Shown here piece by piece: positions 55,834-64,000 of a stretch of DNA of 64,000 nt. The position numbers and the translations under genes were made by a program. Numbering within the stretch: position 1 is the first letter of the stretch; each line of letters opens with the position of its first letter. The notes under the pieces were generated by a model. It made no database searches, was not told the DNA's origin, and saw only the letters and a list, made by a program, of their open reading frames with translations. Location: the NCBI RefSeq assembly GCF_000488255.1, contig NZ_KI530745.1:62001-126000 (forward strand). Reading direction: 5' to 3'. Source of the stretch: Acinetobacter indicus CIP 110367. GTDB taxonomy: Bacteria; Pseudomonadota; Gammaproteobacteria; Pseudomonadales; Moraxellaceae.

Positions 55834-56688
55834 TTAGTTTTGTCGGCCCATGACCCCACGAATGGTATTCAGAATATCGGCCGGTAATACCACCGTCTTG
55901 GCATTTGGCGACTTCGACATATCCTGCATGGCTTTCACATATTGTTCACCAAGCAGATAGGCCACCGGAATTTCTTTATCGCCGACTGCTGTCGTGACCA
56001 TTTCAATAGCACGTTGCGAAGCTTCGGCCAGCACCACTTGTGCTTCGGCATCACGGCGTGAAGCTTCAAGACGGCCTTCGGCTTCCAGAATGGCTGCCTG
56101 TTTTTCACCATCGGCTTTGGTTACGGTGGCACGACGCTGACGTTCTGCTGCCGCCTGTTCTTCCATTGCTGACTGCATTGTGTTGGATGGTTTAATATCT
56201 TGAATTTCAACGGTTTTAAGGGTAATACCCCAGTCCGCAATATCATCTGAAATCGAGGCTTTTAAACGTGCCTTAATATGGTCACGTGAGGACAGCGCAT
56301 CATCCAGATCCATTTCACCGACAATAGAACGCAACGAGGTTTGTACCAGGTTCTGAATGGCCCAAGAATAGTTTTCAATCCCGTACACCGCTTTTTCTGG
56401 CGTGGTCAGGTTAATGTAGGCCACCGCGTTCATCAGCAGGACGGCGTTATCGCGGCTGATGACTTCCTGAGACGGAATGTCCAGCACAATGTCTTTGGTG
56501 GTGACTTTATAGGCCACTTCATCGACATAGGGAATTACGAAGTTCAGACCCGGACTTAGGGTGGTGTGGTATTTACCCAAACGTTGCACAATCCATTTAT
56601 AGCCTTGTGGAACAATACGCACCCCTTTAAAAATGGTGATGGCCACAAAGGCCAGCAGGGCTAAAACAATAATGGAGCCAGCATTCAT
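55834..56688 (-). CDS. qmcA: SPFH-domain (stomatin/QmcA) protein
   Basis: 284 residues. An N-terminal membrane hairpin (IIVLALLAFVAITIFKGVRI) is followed by a band-7 domain (QGYKWIVQRLGKYHTTLSPGLNFVIPYVDEV in parts; VISRDNAVLLMNAVAYINL) and a coiled coil rich in Glu/Ala (EEQAAAERQRRATVTKADGEKQAAILEAEGRLEASRRDAEA in parts). QmcA forms membrane-associated cages with proteases in E. coli. It lies 11 bases downstream of the NfeD gene, the usual SPFH-NfeD pairing. Confidence 0.92.
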   Translation of the reverse strand: MNAGSIIVLALLAFVAITIFKGVRIVPQGYKWIVQRLGKYHTTLSPGLNFVIPYVDEVAYKVTTKDIVLDIPSQEVISRDNAVLLMNAVAYINLTTPEKAVYGIENYSWAIQNLVQTSLRSIVGEMDLDDALSSRDHIKARLKASISDDIADWGITLKTVEIQDIKPSNTMQSAMEEQAAAERQRRATVTKADGEKQAAILEAEGRLEASRRDAEAQVVLAEASQRAIEMVTTAVGDKEIPVAYLLGEQYVKAMQDMSKSPNAKTVVLPADILNTIRGVMGRQN

Positions 56689-56698
56689 TTTATATTAC

Positions 56699-57178
56699 TC
56701 ACTGTTTTTCGTTGTCATTCTGCAGGCTATGCAACTGCACAACCAGATCATTGCCAAGAATATCGACCACACGCACACGATCACCGACCTGCACCGGACT
56801 TAGAGTGCGGCAGTTCCATTCATCAGAACCGAGCACCGGCATCGGAAAACGGACTTTCACTTCATCATGCTCCAGATTGGTCTGGATGACCATACCAATC
56901 TGGCCGATGGTGGCTTCCCGTGACAGGCCGGCTTTGGTTTTATCAATCGACAGTGGTTTAATAAATTTAAACCAGAGCAGGGTACACAGCACCGATAAAA
57001 TGATCCACATCACCAGCTGCGTGGTGGTGCCCATCATCGGGAACAGCAGATATAAAACGCCCACCATCAGCGCGCCCACGCCAAACCAGAGTGCAGCAAA
57101 AGCCGGCAGCAGCAGCTCGGAAAGAATCAGCAAAATGCCTAAAACAAACCAGTGCCAGGGTTCAAGAACAAATTCCAT
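56699..57178 (-). CDS. NfeD family membrane protein
   Basis: 159 residues. Three or four transmembrane segments at the N-terminus (about 10-30, 33-52, 55-76) followed by a C-terminal OB-fold NfeD domain (GQIGMVIQTNLEHDEVKVRFPMPVLGSDEWNC, and VQVGDRVRVVDILGNDLVVQ). It is the partner of the SPFH protein QmcA, transcribed first. An FNR-like box lies upstream at 57215. The exact function of such pairs is unclear. Confidence 0.9.
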   Translation of the reverse strand: MEFVLEPWHWFVLGILLILSELLLPAFAALWFGVGALMVGVLYLLFPMMGTTTQLVMWIILSVLCTLLWFKFIKPLSIDKTKAGLSREATIGQIGMVIQTNLEHDEVKVRFPMPVLGSDEWNCRTLSPVQVGDRVRVVDILGNDLVVQLHSLQNDNEKQ

Positions 57179-57214
57179 ACATCGACTCGTCGCGAATGAT
57201 TGTAAAAAGAATCA

Positions 57215-57228
57215 TTGATATAGATCAA
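57215..57228. promoter_or_regulatory. FNR/Anr-like box before the NfeD gene
   Basis: TTGAT-ATAG-ATCAA, a perfect consensus match about 40 bases upstream of the NfeD start. It resembles the box at 44873. Regulation is inferred from sequence only. Confidence 0.4.
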
Positions 57229-57288
57229 TCTGTATGCTGTTCAATGTAGCAGATGACAACCGACTTGGATATGAAAAAATCCCCGATG

Positions 57289-58206
57289 TTAAAATTTGGC
57301 TTTGGGTGGTGGCGCCAAAGCGGCTGGAGATTTTTTAAAGTCGCTGATGGCTTTTTCAATGGCGCGGATTTTCAGCTGGGCAGCTTTTTCACCTTCTAAA
57401 ATGGTCTGGTTGCTGGCTTTTAAATCCAGTGTGCCAATATGACCAACTTTAGGCTGAATCACCACATTGGCCTGGCGCAGTTCTTCATGAATACTCTGCT
57501 GGCCCATAATGTTGATGGTCTGATCGAGCAGGCCCCACATATTCATGGGCGTATTACCGGTTGGACGCGCGGAAATATCCACTGCAATGACCAGATCGGC
57601 GCCCATATCTTTGGCGGTTTTGACCGGAATCGGGCTGACCAGACCACCATCGACATATTTGGTGCCAGCAATAGTCGCCGGCACAAACACATTTGGAATG
57701 CTGCAGGAGGCACGTACCGCCTGACCGGCATTGCCTTTAATAAAGTCGGCTTTACGGCCATTGTCCAGACGGGTGGCGACCGCAGCAAAACGAATCGGGA
57801 ACTGCTGGATGGCTTTGTTACCCACCTGCTGATTGACATAGTCCTGCAGTTTCTGGCCCAGCACAAAGCCCTGACGGTTCAGGGTTAAGTCGCGAATATC
57901 AGATTCTTTAAAGTTTAGGGCCAGTTGCTGTAACTGATACGGTGATTTACCACTGGCATAAAGACTGCCGACAAAACTGCCGGCACTGGTGCCGGTTACA
58001 ATTTTCGGTTTAATGCCGTGTGATTCTAAAACTTTCAGTACGCCAATATGGGCAAAACCTTTGGCACCGCCACCCCCTAAGGCAATGGCCACCACCGGTT
58101 CACGCGCCTGAATAGGCGTTGGAGTCACTGGGGTTTGTACCGCCCGATCACAGCCGGAAAGTGCCAGCAATAACAGGCCGGCTGTCGAAAATTGCAGTAA
58201 TTTCAT
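57289..58206 (-). CDS. patatin-like phospholipase, lipoprotein
   Basis: 305 residues from the ATG at 58206, which gives a lipoprotein signal MKLLQFSTAGLLLLALSGC with lipobox LSGC. The patatin domain has the oxyanion loop GGGGAKG, nucleophile GTSAG, and DGGLV with the catalytic aspartate. Such proteins (NTE/RssA type) hydrolyse phospholipids. It is probably anchored to the outer or inner membrane. A longer frame from 58245 lacks a signal sequence at its start. Confidence 0.9.
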   Translation of the reverse strand: MKLLQFSTAGLLLLALSGCDRAVQTPVTPTPIQAREPVVAIALGGGGAKGFAHIGVLKVLESHGIKPKIVTGTSAGSFVGSLYASGKSPYQLQQLALNFKESDIRDLTLNRQGFVLGQKLQDYVNQQVGNKAIQQFPIRFAAVATRLDNGRKADFIKGNAGQAVRASCSIPNVFVPATIAGTKYVDGGLVSPIPVKTAKDMGADLVIAVDISARPTGNTPMNMWGLLDQTINIMGQQSIHEELRQANVVIQPKVGHIGTLDLKASNQTILEGEKAAQLKIRAIEKAISDFKKSPAALAPPPKAKF

Positions 58207-58269
58207 GATTCGATAGGAGATTAATTCAACAAAATATGCGCACATCTCAGCAAAAAAATACGGTTTTGG

Positions 58270-58896
58270 CTAGTCTTTGGGCCAGCGTTTTTGTAACGGC
58301 TTGGCCAGCCAGTGCGGATTTTTGGCAGAAAACTTGCCTTCATAATGCTGATAAATCGCGTCTAAATCCTGTTCATAATGCCCGGTCGGATGAAACACAC
58401 CAAGAATATGAATGGTCTTATGCGCATAATCAAAAGAGAACATCACAATCGGAATTTGTGCGCCATAGGCAATATGATAAAAACCGCTGCGAATCTGCTC
58501 GGCCTGTTTGCGCGTGCCTTCCGGCGCCATGCCGACCCAGATCTGTTCACGTTGCCGGATAATTTCAATAATCTGCTGGGTATGGCCCTGCGGCGCATGG
58601 CGAATTACCGGCACCACCCCAATCCACTCCAGCAGCGGTTTTAACGGTGTATTAAATAGGGTATGTTTGCCAAAAATGGTGACTTTTAGCCCCAGTCCGA
58701 GCAAAGCAGCGAAGCCATGCCAGGCATCAATATTGGAGGTATGCGGGGATATAATTGCCACCGCTTTGGGAAGGTTGGGAAATTCGCCTTTCAGCTGCCA
58801 GCCTTGGGCCAAAAAGAGCGATTTAAAAAAGCCTCGACTCAGGGCGCTGCCGCGGCCAGGTACTTGATCAGGTAAAACAGGAAATTGCTTGGTCAT
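58270..58896 (-). CDS. PlsC-like 1-acylglycerol-3-phosphate acyltransferase
   Basis: 208 residues. Motif I HTSNID (HX4D), with the acyltransferase motif GMAPEGTRKQAEQ and VIRHAPQGHTQQI. Lacks the long hydrophobic N-terminus of true PlsC, so it is a short membrane-associated relative. It acylates lysophosphatidate or a similar glycerol phosphate; the acyl substrate is unknown. The next gene on the same strand is the patatin lipoprotein after about 63 bases, so lipid turnover is a plausible common theme. Confidence 0.85.
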   Translation of the reverse strand: MTKQFPVLPDQVPGRGSALSRGFFKSLFLAQGWQLKGEFPNLPKAVAIISPHTSNIDAWHGFAALLGLGLKVTIFGKHTLFNTPLKPLLEWIGVVPVIRHAPQGHTQQIIEIIRQREQIWVGMAPEGTRKQAEQIRSGFYHIAYGAQIPIVMFSFDYAHKTIHILGVFHPTGHYEQDLDAIYQHYEGKFSAKNPHWLAKPLQKRWPKD

Positions 58897-59050
58897 TGTT
58901 TTTATGTATTATCCTACTGAAACTCAGCCAAGTTTTACAAAATATTGCGACTTTATTCAATGGGGAAGCAGAGCAAAAATACGCTTTTGTTTGAGCAGTT
59001 TTGCCTGGAGCCATCCGCTTGGCCTGAAATAAAAAGGAATGTCCGCTGCT

Positions 59051-60307
59051 ATGCCGAATCTTTATCTGTTGCTGTTTTCCCTGTATTGGGCGCAAGGTCT
59101 GCCGGTGGGCTTTATGACCCATGCCTTGCCGGTGATCTTAAGGGCGCAAGGGGTATCGCTGGCGCATATTGGCGGTTTTGGCCTGTTAATGTTGCCCTGG
59201 TCGATTAAAATTTTCTGGGCGCCGTGGGTGGATCGCTTTGGCCGCAGCGCTCAGGGCCATTACCGTTCCTGGATTATTCCGACTCAGTTGCTGAGTGTCG
59301 TGGTGTTAATCGGGCTGTCATTTATCCCGATTCAGGCCCTGAATGAACCGCTGTATTTGTTTGGCTTTTTTTTCGGGCTGTTGCTGATGAATCTGGTTGG
59401 GGCCACGCAGGATATCGCCACCGATGGACTGGCGGTGAATATTTTAACTGGCCAGCAGCAGCACTGGGGCAATACCTTTCAGGTGATTGGTTCACGGCTG
59501 GGCTTTATTGTTGGTGGGGGCGCCATGCTCTGGGCTTTGGACTGGCTGCACTGGCAGGCCACGTTTCTGATGCTGGCGCTACTGGTATTTTTAAATACCT
59601 TGCCAATTTTACTGTATCGTGAACCGCAACATGCAGCCAAAACAGCGCAGAAGACCACGCCTTTTTCCTGGCAGGTCGTGCGCCAGTATCTGGGTTATTT
59701 TCGCCAGAGCCGCAGCTTGGCACTGTGGTTATGGGTGCTGCTCAGTTTTAAAATTGCCGATGGTCTGTCTGGCCCATTACTCAAACCGTTAATGGTCGAT
59801 TTGGGCCTGAGCTTTTCCCAGATTGGTATTTATGTGACCATGCTGGGGGCGTTTGCCGCGTTACTGGGTGCAGGTGTGGCCGGCTTATTGCTCCGGGTGA
59901 TGTCACGTGCTCGGGCTTTAGTGCTGTTTTCAGTGTTGAAAGTTCTGGCTTTAGCCGCCTATAGCTGGCTGGCCTATCAGTATGAACAGCAGCAGGCGGT
60001 AGCACTGTGGCTGATTTATCTGATTAATGCGCTGGAAGATGGTATTTCGGCGATGCTGCTGGTGGTGATGCTCACTTTGGTGATGCACTATAGCCGCAAA
60101 CAGCTGGCCGGTACCGATTTTACTTTTCAGGTGGCGCTGATGGCTACCGTCAGTGGTGGGCTGTATAGCCTCAGCGGCATACTGGGCGATCAGCTTGGTT
60201 ATGCACGCTATTTAATGATGATTAGCGGGATTGCGCTGCTGTGTCTGCTTCCGATTCTGGTCTGGGCCAGAAGCCTGCCCAAAGATGAGGCGGTTCAGCA
60301 CAAATAA
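59051..60307 (+). CDS. MFS permease, AmpG-like
   Basis: 418 residues with twelve hydrophobic segments. The start is put at the ATG at 59051, since AAGGA directly abuts the ATG at 59039 and leaves no spacing; both are possible. AmpG-like signs are the opening LYLLLFSLYWAQGLPVGFMTHALPVILR and GATQDIATDGLAVNILT. AmpG carries muropeptides, but relatives transport other anhydro-sugars or solutes. A ZIP-like or signature-poor C-terminus prevents a firm substrate. Confidence 0.75.
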   Translation: MPNLYLLLFSLYWAQGLPVGFMTHALPVILRAQGVSLAHIGGFGLLMLPWSIKIFWAPWVDRFGRSAQGHYRSWIIPTQLLSVVVLIGLSFIPIQALNEPLYLFGFFFGLLLMNLVGATQDIATDGLAVNILTGQQQHWGNTFQVIGSRLGFIVGGGAMLWALDWLHWQATFLMLALLVFLNTLPILLYREPQHAAKTAQKTTPFSWQVVRQYLGYFRQSRSLALWLWVLLSFKIADGLSGPLLKPLMVDLGLSFSQIGIYVTMLGAFAALLGAGVAGLLLRVMSRARALVLFSVLKVLALAAYSWLAYQYEQQQAVALWLIYLINALEDGISAMLLVVMLTLVMHYSRKQLAGTDFTFQVALMATVSGGLYSLSGILGDQLGYARYLMMISGIALLCLLPILVWARSLPKDEAVQHK

Positions 60308-60314
60308 ACCCTTA

Positions 60315-60351
60315 AAAAAGAAAAAAAGCGATCCTGGAGGGAATCGCTGGA
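60315..60351 (-). terminator. hairpin with T run on the minus strand
   Basis: Read on the minus strand, AGCGATTCCCTC-CAGGATCGCT is followed by TTTTTTTC. It could end a transcript from the IS tnpA direction. The plus-strand side has an A run only. Confidence 0.55.
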
Positions 60352-60621
60352 GTCGTAACTAGTTTATTAAAAATAATGGCCTTCCACCTTGACCCACAGC
60401 CGTTTGCTGAATGAATAGTGGCTGTGCTGATGTTATACAGTGAGGAGGGCACTTTCTTGGAATTGACCCTGAATATGGGCAGGGAGTGGTGTGCGATCCC
60501 GATGACAAGCAGTGTAGTGGCTGTTTATGACATATTTAAGACAGATGCAGGCGCTGACGTGCAGACTGTCGAATTCCTGTTCAATCAACTCATAGATCGA
60601 TGCTCCTGATCAGAAAGACTG

Positions 60622-60666
60622 ACTTTTGAATATTCAGATCAGCTGCAGGCGCTTGAACAAAACTAA
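60622..60666 (+). pseudogene. fragment of a CHM isomerase gene next to the IS605 element
   Basis: TFEYSDQLQALEQN-stop. The 32 bases at 60626-60657 are identical to 8883-8914 inside the intact isomerase gene. No start, and it ends after 14 codons at the IS left end. A remnant of a second copy or of a transferred piece. Confidence 0.6.
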
Positions 60667-60695
60667 GAGCGCATTCTCGCTCTTTTAAGGGCGAG

Positions 60696-61145
60696 TTAGC
60701 TCTTTTTTAATGACATGGACTTTTTAGCATTTTTTTCTGACGTTGGTGTTCTTTGTTCTTCAATGTATTTTTTCACTACATCCAAACTTGTGCCACCACA
60801 GGATACAGCGCAGTAACTAGGCGACCAAAAGTGATTGCCCCATAGTTTTTCCTTAACTTCATCCCAAAATGAACGCCTTAAAACATAAGAACTTTTCCCT
60901 TTCAGTTTTCCAACTAGGTTGGAAACTGAGTGCTTTGGATGAACACTTACAAGCAGGTGGATGTGATCATCTTCACCATTAAACTCAATAAGCTCACAAT
61001 CCATTTGCAAACAGGTTTCTTCCATAATCTCTTTTAGGGAGGAAAGCATGTCTTTTGTTAATACATCTCTTCTGTATTTTGTAACAAATACTAAATGAAC
61101 AATGTTTTTATAAATGCATGATCTACCTGTTCTCCACTCGTACAT
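60696..61145 (-). CDS. tnpA: IS200/IS605 Y1 transposase TnpA
   Basis: 149 residues. HUH single-strand nuclease: the metal-binding motif is in EDDHIHLLVSVHP and the catalytic tyrosine in VVKKYIEEQ. It reads MYEWRTGRSCIYKNIVHLVFVTKYRR at the start, the family opening. It cuts and joins the hairpin ends as a dimer. All key residues are intact, so mobility is possible. Divergent from tnpB with a 72-base gap. Confidence 0.93.
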   Translation of the reverse strand: MYEWRTGRSCIYKNIVHLVFVTKYRRDVLTKDMLSSLKEIMEETCLQMDCELIEFNGEDDHIHLLVSVHPKHSVSNLVGKLKGKSSYVLRRSFWDEVKEKLWGNHFWSPSYCAVSCGGTSLDVVKKYIEEQRTPTSEKNAKKSMSLKKS

Positions 61146-61217
61146 CTTATCCTCATACTAGATTTACTTTAACCTTATTTTAAGCTAAAATAACCTCAAC
61201 ACCTAGAGGTTTTTCAA

Positions 61218-62609
61218 TTGCTAACAGGCATCCAATTAAGAGCATACCCAACACAACATCAAAAGCTGATTTTAAGTCAGTGGATGGGTTGTGCTCGTTT
61301 CGTTTGGAATGCCAAATGCGATGAGGATAAATACTTTCGAGGATTTGCCCGTAAGTTTGCAACTTTTGATCACTATTATGAAACCCAAGATCAAAAATAC
61401 GCTCACTTTAAATCAGATGAGATTAGTTCATGGCTTGCAAACTGCCCTAGTACAATACAAAAGAACTCAACCGTTAATTGGTACAACACACTCAAAAAAT
61501 CTATTAAAGGTTTATGTGGGCGACCAAAACGTAAAAAGAAGACAGATAAAGGTTCGATTCATTTAACCTCTGATTTATTCGAGTTTCGCACGGAAAGAAA
61601 TAAGCGCAAGCTATATATCGGTGGTAAAAAATTTAATATAGGCTCATTAAGTTTTAAGGCTCATGCTAACTTTAAAGAACCGAAATCCCTTTATATTCGC
61701 AAAGAGCGTGGTCAATATTTCGTTTCTTTCTGCTATGAAGATGGTGTTGAGATTCAAGAGTTTGACGGTAAGAAATTCGATGCTAAAAAATACGCCAAAA
61801 GACAGTTAGATCATTTGCAGGGCATGGACGAAGAACAACTACAAAAAATAGTGGTTGGTATAGATCGTGGTGTCACCATTCCTGTTCATGCAGGCTATGA
61901 AGAATTTGATTTCTCTAAAGAACAAAAGAATCATTTAACAAAAGCAGATCGCTACATTAAGCGACTGCAAAGAAAACTCGCTCGACAAGTAAAAGGCTCA
62001 AACCGAAGAGCTAAGACTAAACATCGAATTGCGGTGCATCACTCTAAGAAAGCCAATATTCGCAAGGACTTTGCTCATAAGACAAGTCATAGCCTAGTTA
62101 ATGGTTTAGCTAAGGTATTTATCTTTGAAAAATTAAATACCAAGAGCATGACTAAAAAGCCTTTACCAAAGATCGATGAATCAGGTCGATTTATTCCTAA
62201 TAAGGCTAAAGCCAAAGCAGGCTTAAACAAATCTATCCTGAACGTGGGTTGGCATAGAATTGCATCATTCCTAGCTTACAAAGCAGTTAAGCTAGGTAAA
62301 GCGGTATTTACCATCAATGCTTCTTATACAAGTCAAGAGTGCGCTTTATGCGGTCACACTCACCCCGACAATCGCAAAAGCCAAGACAAGTTTAAATGCG
62401 TGAGTTGTGGACACATTGACAATGCAGATCACAATGCATCAGTTGTTATTAAGAACAGGGCGATTAATTTAATTTTAGACAGTGGAACGCTGTTGGATGA
62501 CAATCATTTGTCATCTAGTGGGCGCAGAGGTGTTCGTAAGACGACTAAGGGTGTTAAAGCCCTTTTTCGCAGTACCAATGAAGCGTCAAAAGAGATGTGT
62601 GCAACTTAG
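61218..62609 (+). CDS. tnpB: TnpB RNA-guided nuclease (OMEGA family)
   Basis: 463 residues from a TTG, somewhat longer than the usual 350-430. RuvC motifs are intact: Asp in VVGIDRGVTIPVHAG, Glu in FIFEKLNTKSM, and Asp in IDNADHNASVVIKNRA. A zinc finger (CALCGH, then CVSCGH) lies between the second and third. N-terminal RAYPTQHQKLILSQWMGCARFVWNAKC is the family opening. TnpB uses an RNA from the element's right end to cut DNA next to a short motif, favouring retention of the IS. Confidence 0.92.
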   Translation: MLTGIQLRAYPTQHQKLILSQWMGCARFVWNAKCDEDKYFRGFARKFATFDHYYETQDQKYAHFKSDEISSWLANCPSTIQKNSTVNWYNTLKKSIKGLCGRPKRKKKTDKGSIHLTSDLFEFRTERNKRKLYIGGKKFNIGSLSFKAHANFKEPKSLYIRKERGQYFVSFCYEDGVEIQEFDGKKFDAKKYAKRQLDHLQGMDEEQLQKIVVGIDRGVTIPVHAGYEEFDFSKEQKNHLTKADRYIKRLQRKLARQVKGSNRRAKTKHRIAVHHSKKANIRKDFAHKTSHSLVNGLAKVFIFEKLNTKSMTKKPLPKIDESGRFIPNKAKAKAGLNKSILNVGWHRIASFLAYKAVKLGKAVFTINASYTSQECALCGHTHPDNRKSQDKFKCVSCGHIDNADHNASVVIKNRAINLILDSGTLLDDNHLSSSGRRGVRKTTKGVKALFRSTNEASKEMCAT

Positions 62610-62655
62610 GTTGCACTACGGAAACTCGGTTGCTTTAGCTCCGAGTAGTTCATTA
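62580..62655 (+). ncRNA. predicted omega/right-end RNA scaffold
   Basis: The 3' end of tnpB and its right-end region contain two hairpins, GCAAC-TTAG-GTTGC (over the stop codon) and ACTCGG-11 bases-CCGAGT, followed by TAGTTCATTA. The family's guide RNA normally covers this part, with the guide taken from the flanking DNA beyond. The boundaries are a guess. Confidence 0.5.
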
Positions 62656-63252
62656 AGCAAGATACTCATCAGCTGGTTTGGTTTAGATATTCCATTTTTA
62701 GTGATGAATCCTGTGATCAACTCGTCAATGACAAGTGGCGTTGGCTAAATCACAACGTCAATCATGCTTCATGCTGGTGCAGCTAAAATTCGAGGCCAAT
62801 CCATCCCGGTAGAAAACTTAACATACCTAGTAAGACCGCGAAAATTCCATGCTAAAGCTGAGCTAAAAAATCGGCCAGCGCCAGCAGAATCGCTGATCTA
62901 CTTCTTCAATACCTCATGTTGTTGCCGGTTGATTCCAGCAGAGTGTCATCAGTTTTATAAGTCGCTGATCCAGCAGCCAGAAAACTGTTAGTACCGGACT
63001 TATAAAAAAGCATCACCATCGAACTGGAAACCAAGGTGGGTTTGGGCGGCAACGTCGTGATTGATCAGTACAACTTGATAAGTCGATGCACCGGACAAGT
63101 CATTATCAGGCCATCAGGCTGAATTATAACGCTCAAAAACCGCTCCAATCAGATACAAAAGCAATAAACAGTTGGAAGATTTGGTTTTGTCCTGCCGGCG
63201 CAGGTTACGGATGATCAAGGCTCTTTTGATGATGTGTTTTCAAGGTTGAAGA
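62656..63252. other. decayed intergenic region after the IS605 element
   Basis: About 600 bases with no credible gene: short frames only, such as SITIELETKVGLGGNVVIDQYNLI at about 63010-63080, that look like remnants of interrupted genes. The piece just before 63253 carries the carbonic anhydrase promoter. Confidence 0.4.
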
Positions 63253-63990
63253 ATGAAACGGAGTATTTTTGCAGCGACTGCACTTTTGAGTATGAATATG
63301 GCTTTTGCTGCCGAGGGCAGTCATTTTGACTGGAGCTATGCGGCACAGACTGCGCCGGATAAATGGAGCCAGTTAAAACCGGAATATCAGGCCTGCGCTG
63401 GCATGAATCAGGCGCCTATTAATATTGCCCAGACCACACCGGCGCAGTTGCCGCCGTTAAAACTGAACTATGCGGCCAAGGCTAAAACCATTGTGAATAA
63501 CCAGCGCACGGTTCAGGTCAATTTTGAACAGGGGAATTATTTGGAACTGGACCAGAAAGTCTTTGAGCTCAAGCAGTTCCATTTGCATAGTCCAAGTGAA
63601 AACACCATTCAGGGGCAAAGTTTTGCGATGGAGATGCATCTGGTACATGCCACACCTGCGGGTGAACTGGCGGTGCTGGCAATTATGTTTCAGGAAGGTC
63701 AGGAAAATCCGAAGCTGAAACAGCTGTGGCAGGAATTACCGCAGCAACCCGGTGAGGCCATTATTTTAAACCATCAGGATGTAGCCGCGGCATTTTTACC
63801 GGAGCAACGGGATTATTATCATTTTAACGGCTCTTTAACCACGCCGCCGTGTACCGAAGGCGTGCGCTGGATTGTCTTCAAACAGATTCAGCAGGCCTCG
63901 AGACAGCAGATTCAGGCTTTTTCACAGCTGATGGAACATCCGAATAACCGGCCGGTACAGCCGACCAATGCGCGTCTGGTGCTGGAGTAA
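63253..63990 (+). CDS. alpha-class carbonic anhydrase, exported
   Basis: 245 residues. A signal peptide is clear (MKRSIFAATALLSMNMAFA, cut before AEGSHFDW). Zinc ligands are the histidines of FHLHSPSEN and MEMHLVHA, and the conserved LTTPPCTEGVRW forms the substrate pocket wall. It converts CO2 to bicarbonate in the periplasm. Complete; the stop ends at 63990, ten bases before the window edge. The ATG is preceded by GGTTGAAGA. Confidence 0.95.
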   Translation: MKRSIFAATALLSMNMAFAAEGSHFDWSYAAQTAPDKWSQLKPEYQACAGMNQAPINIAQTTPAQLPPLKLNYAAKAKTIVNNQRTVQVNFEQGNYLELDQKVFELKQFHLHSPSENTIQGQSFAMEMHLVHATPAGELAVLAIMFQEGQENPKLKQLWQELPQQPGEAIILNHQDVAAAFLPEQRDYYHFNGSLTTPPCTEGVRWIVFKQIQQASRQQIQAFSQLMEHPNNRPVQPTNARLVLE

Positions 63991-64000
63991 TCGAATACGA

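Larger units (their letters stand above)
60660..62655. mobile_element. IS200/IS605-family element with divergent tnpA and tnpB
   Basis: tnpA on the minus strand and tnpB on the plus strand, the IS605 layout. Terminal hairpins are visible: AAGAGCG-CATTCT-CGCTCTT at 60665-60684 and ACTCGG...CCGAGT at 62624-62646, plus GCAAC-TTAG-GTTGC at 62601-62614. Exact ends cannot be fixed without an empty site, as the family makes no target duplication. Confidence 0.85.

Noticed and set aside
60418..60609. 63-codon plus-strand ORF before the IS605 element
   Set aside because: No ribosome-binding site and no family resemblance; probably part of decayed DNA flanking the IS.

Overview
The window looks like a piece of an Acinetobacter chromosome. 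Core genes fit that genus: the bfmRS two-component pair, a class Ia nrdAB pair, smc-zipA-ligA, a bioAFCD biotin operon, fabD-fabG-acpP, and an acnD-type 2-methylisocitrate dehydratase. The AT-rich accessory DNA carries Acinetobacter-type pdif sites. The species cannot be fixed from the sequence alone. No rRNA, tRNA or CRISPR array was seen.

Layout. 1-3400: the 3' end of acnD, whose last 25 codons are duplicated around a small membrane-protein gene, then an unrecognised two-gene pair cut by an IS3-family element that itself carries a 113-bp MITE. 3400-12400: small conserved genes (zinc ribbon proteins, VOC protein, rluA, rraB, AHSA1-type protein, DUF488, phnA, CHM isomerase, an AI-2E transporter/GAF fusion, Nudix). 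Two diverged copies of a roughly 200-nt sequence that looks like a structured RNA flank the VOC gene. 12400-18400: dusC, then an accessory island with three Xer-type pdif sites. It holds a cold-shock gene, two small unknown genes, a higBA toxin-antitoxin pair, an unknown 297-residue gene, and an IS1202-type insertion sequence exactly 5 bp from one pdif site.

18500-45400: housekeeping DNA: a cytochrome c assembly-like protein with ffh, coaX-birA, a TauE permease, a FadR-type regulator, smc-zipA-ligA, bacterioferritin, a BioH-like hydrolase ahead of bioA-bioF-bioC-bioD, rluB, scpB-scpA, yciO, epmC, yceD-rpmF, fabD-fabG-acpP and a BON-LysM protein. SMC, ScpA and ScpB, the three condensin parts, are all here but in two loci. 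BirA and the bio operon supply and use biotin.

45500-54000: nrdB and nrdA on the minus strand are separated by about 1.3 kb of unusual small genes (an orphan Cas2/SinR-like protein, a 28-codon upstream ORF, a 43-residue membrane protein and a 42-residue basic protein), a REP repeat and an orphan plus-strand terminator. A divergent control region then leads into bfmR-bfmS. 54100-64000: putP, qmcA with an NfeD partner, a patatin lipoprotein, a PlsC-like acyltransferase, an MFS permease, a complete-looking IS605-type element (tnpA plus tnpB), a decayed stretch, and a secreted alpha-carbonic anhydrase.

The observations most worth following are the pdif-module island in a chromosomal context, the duplicated structured-RNA candidate with apparent compensatory changes, and the orphan Cas2-like gene between the ribonucleotide reductase genes.
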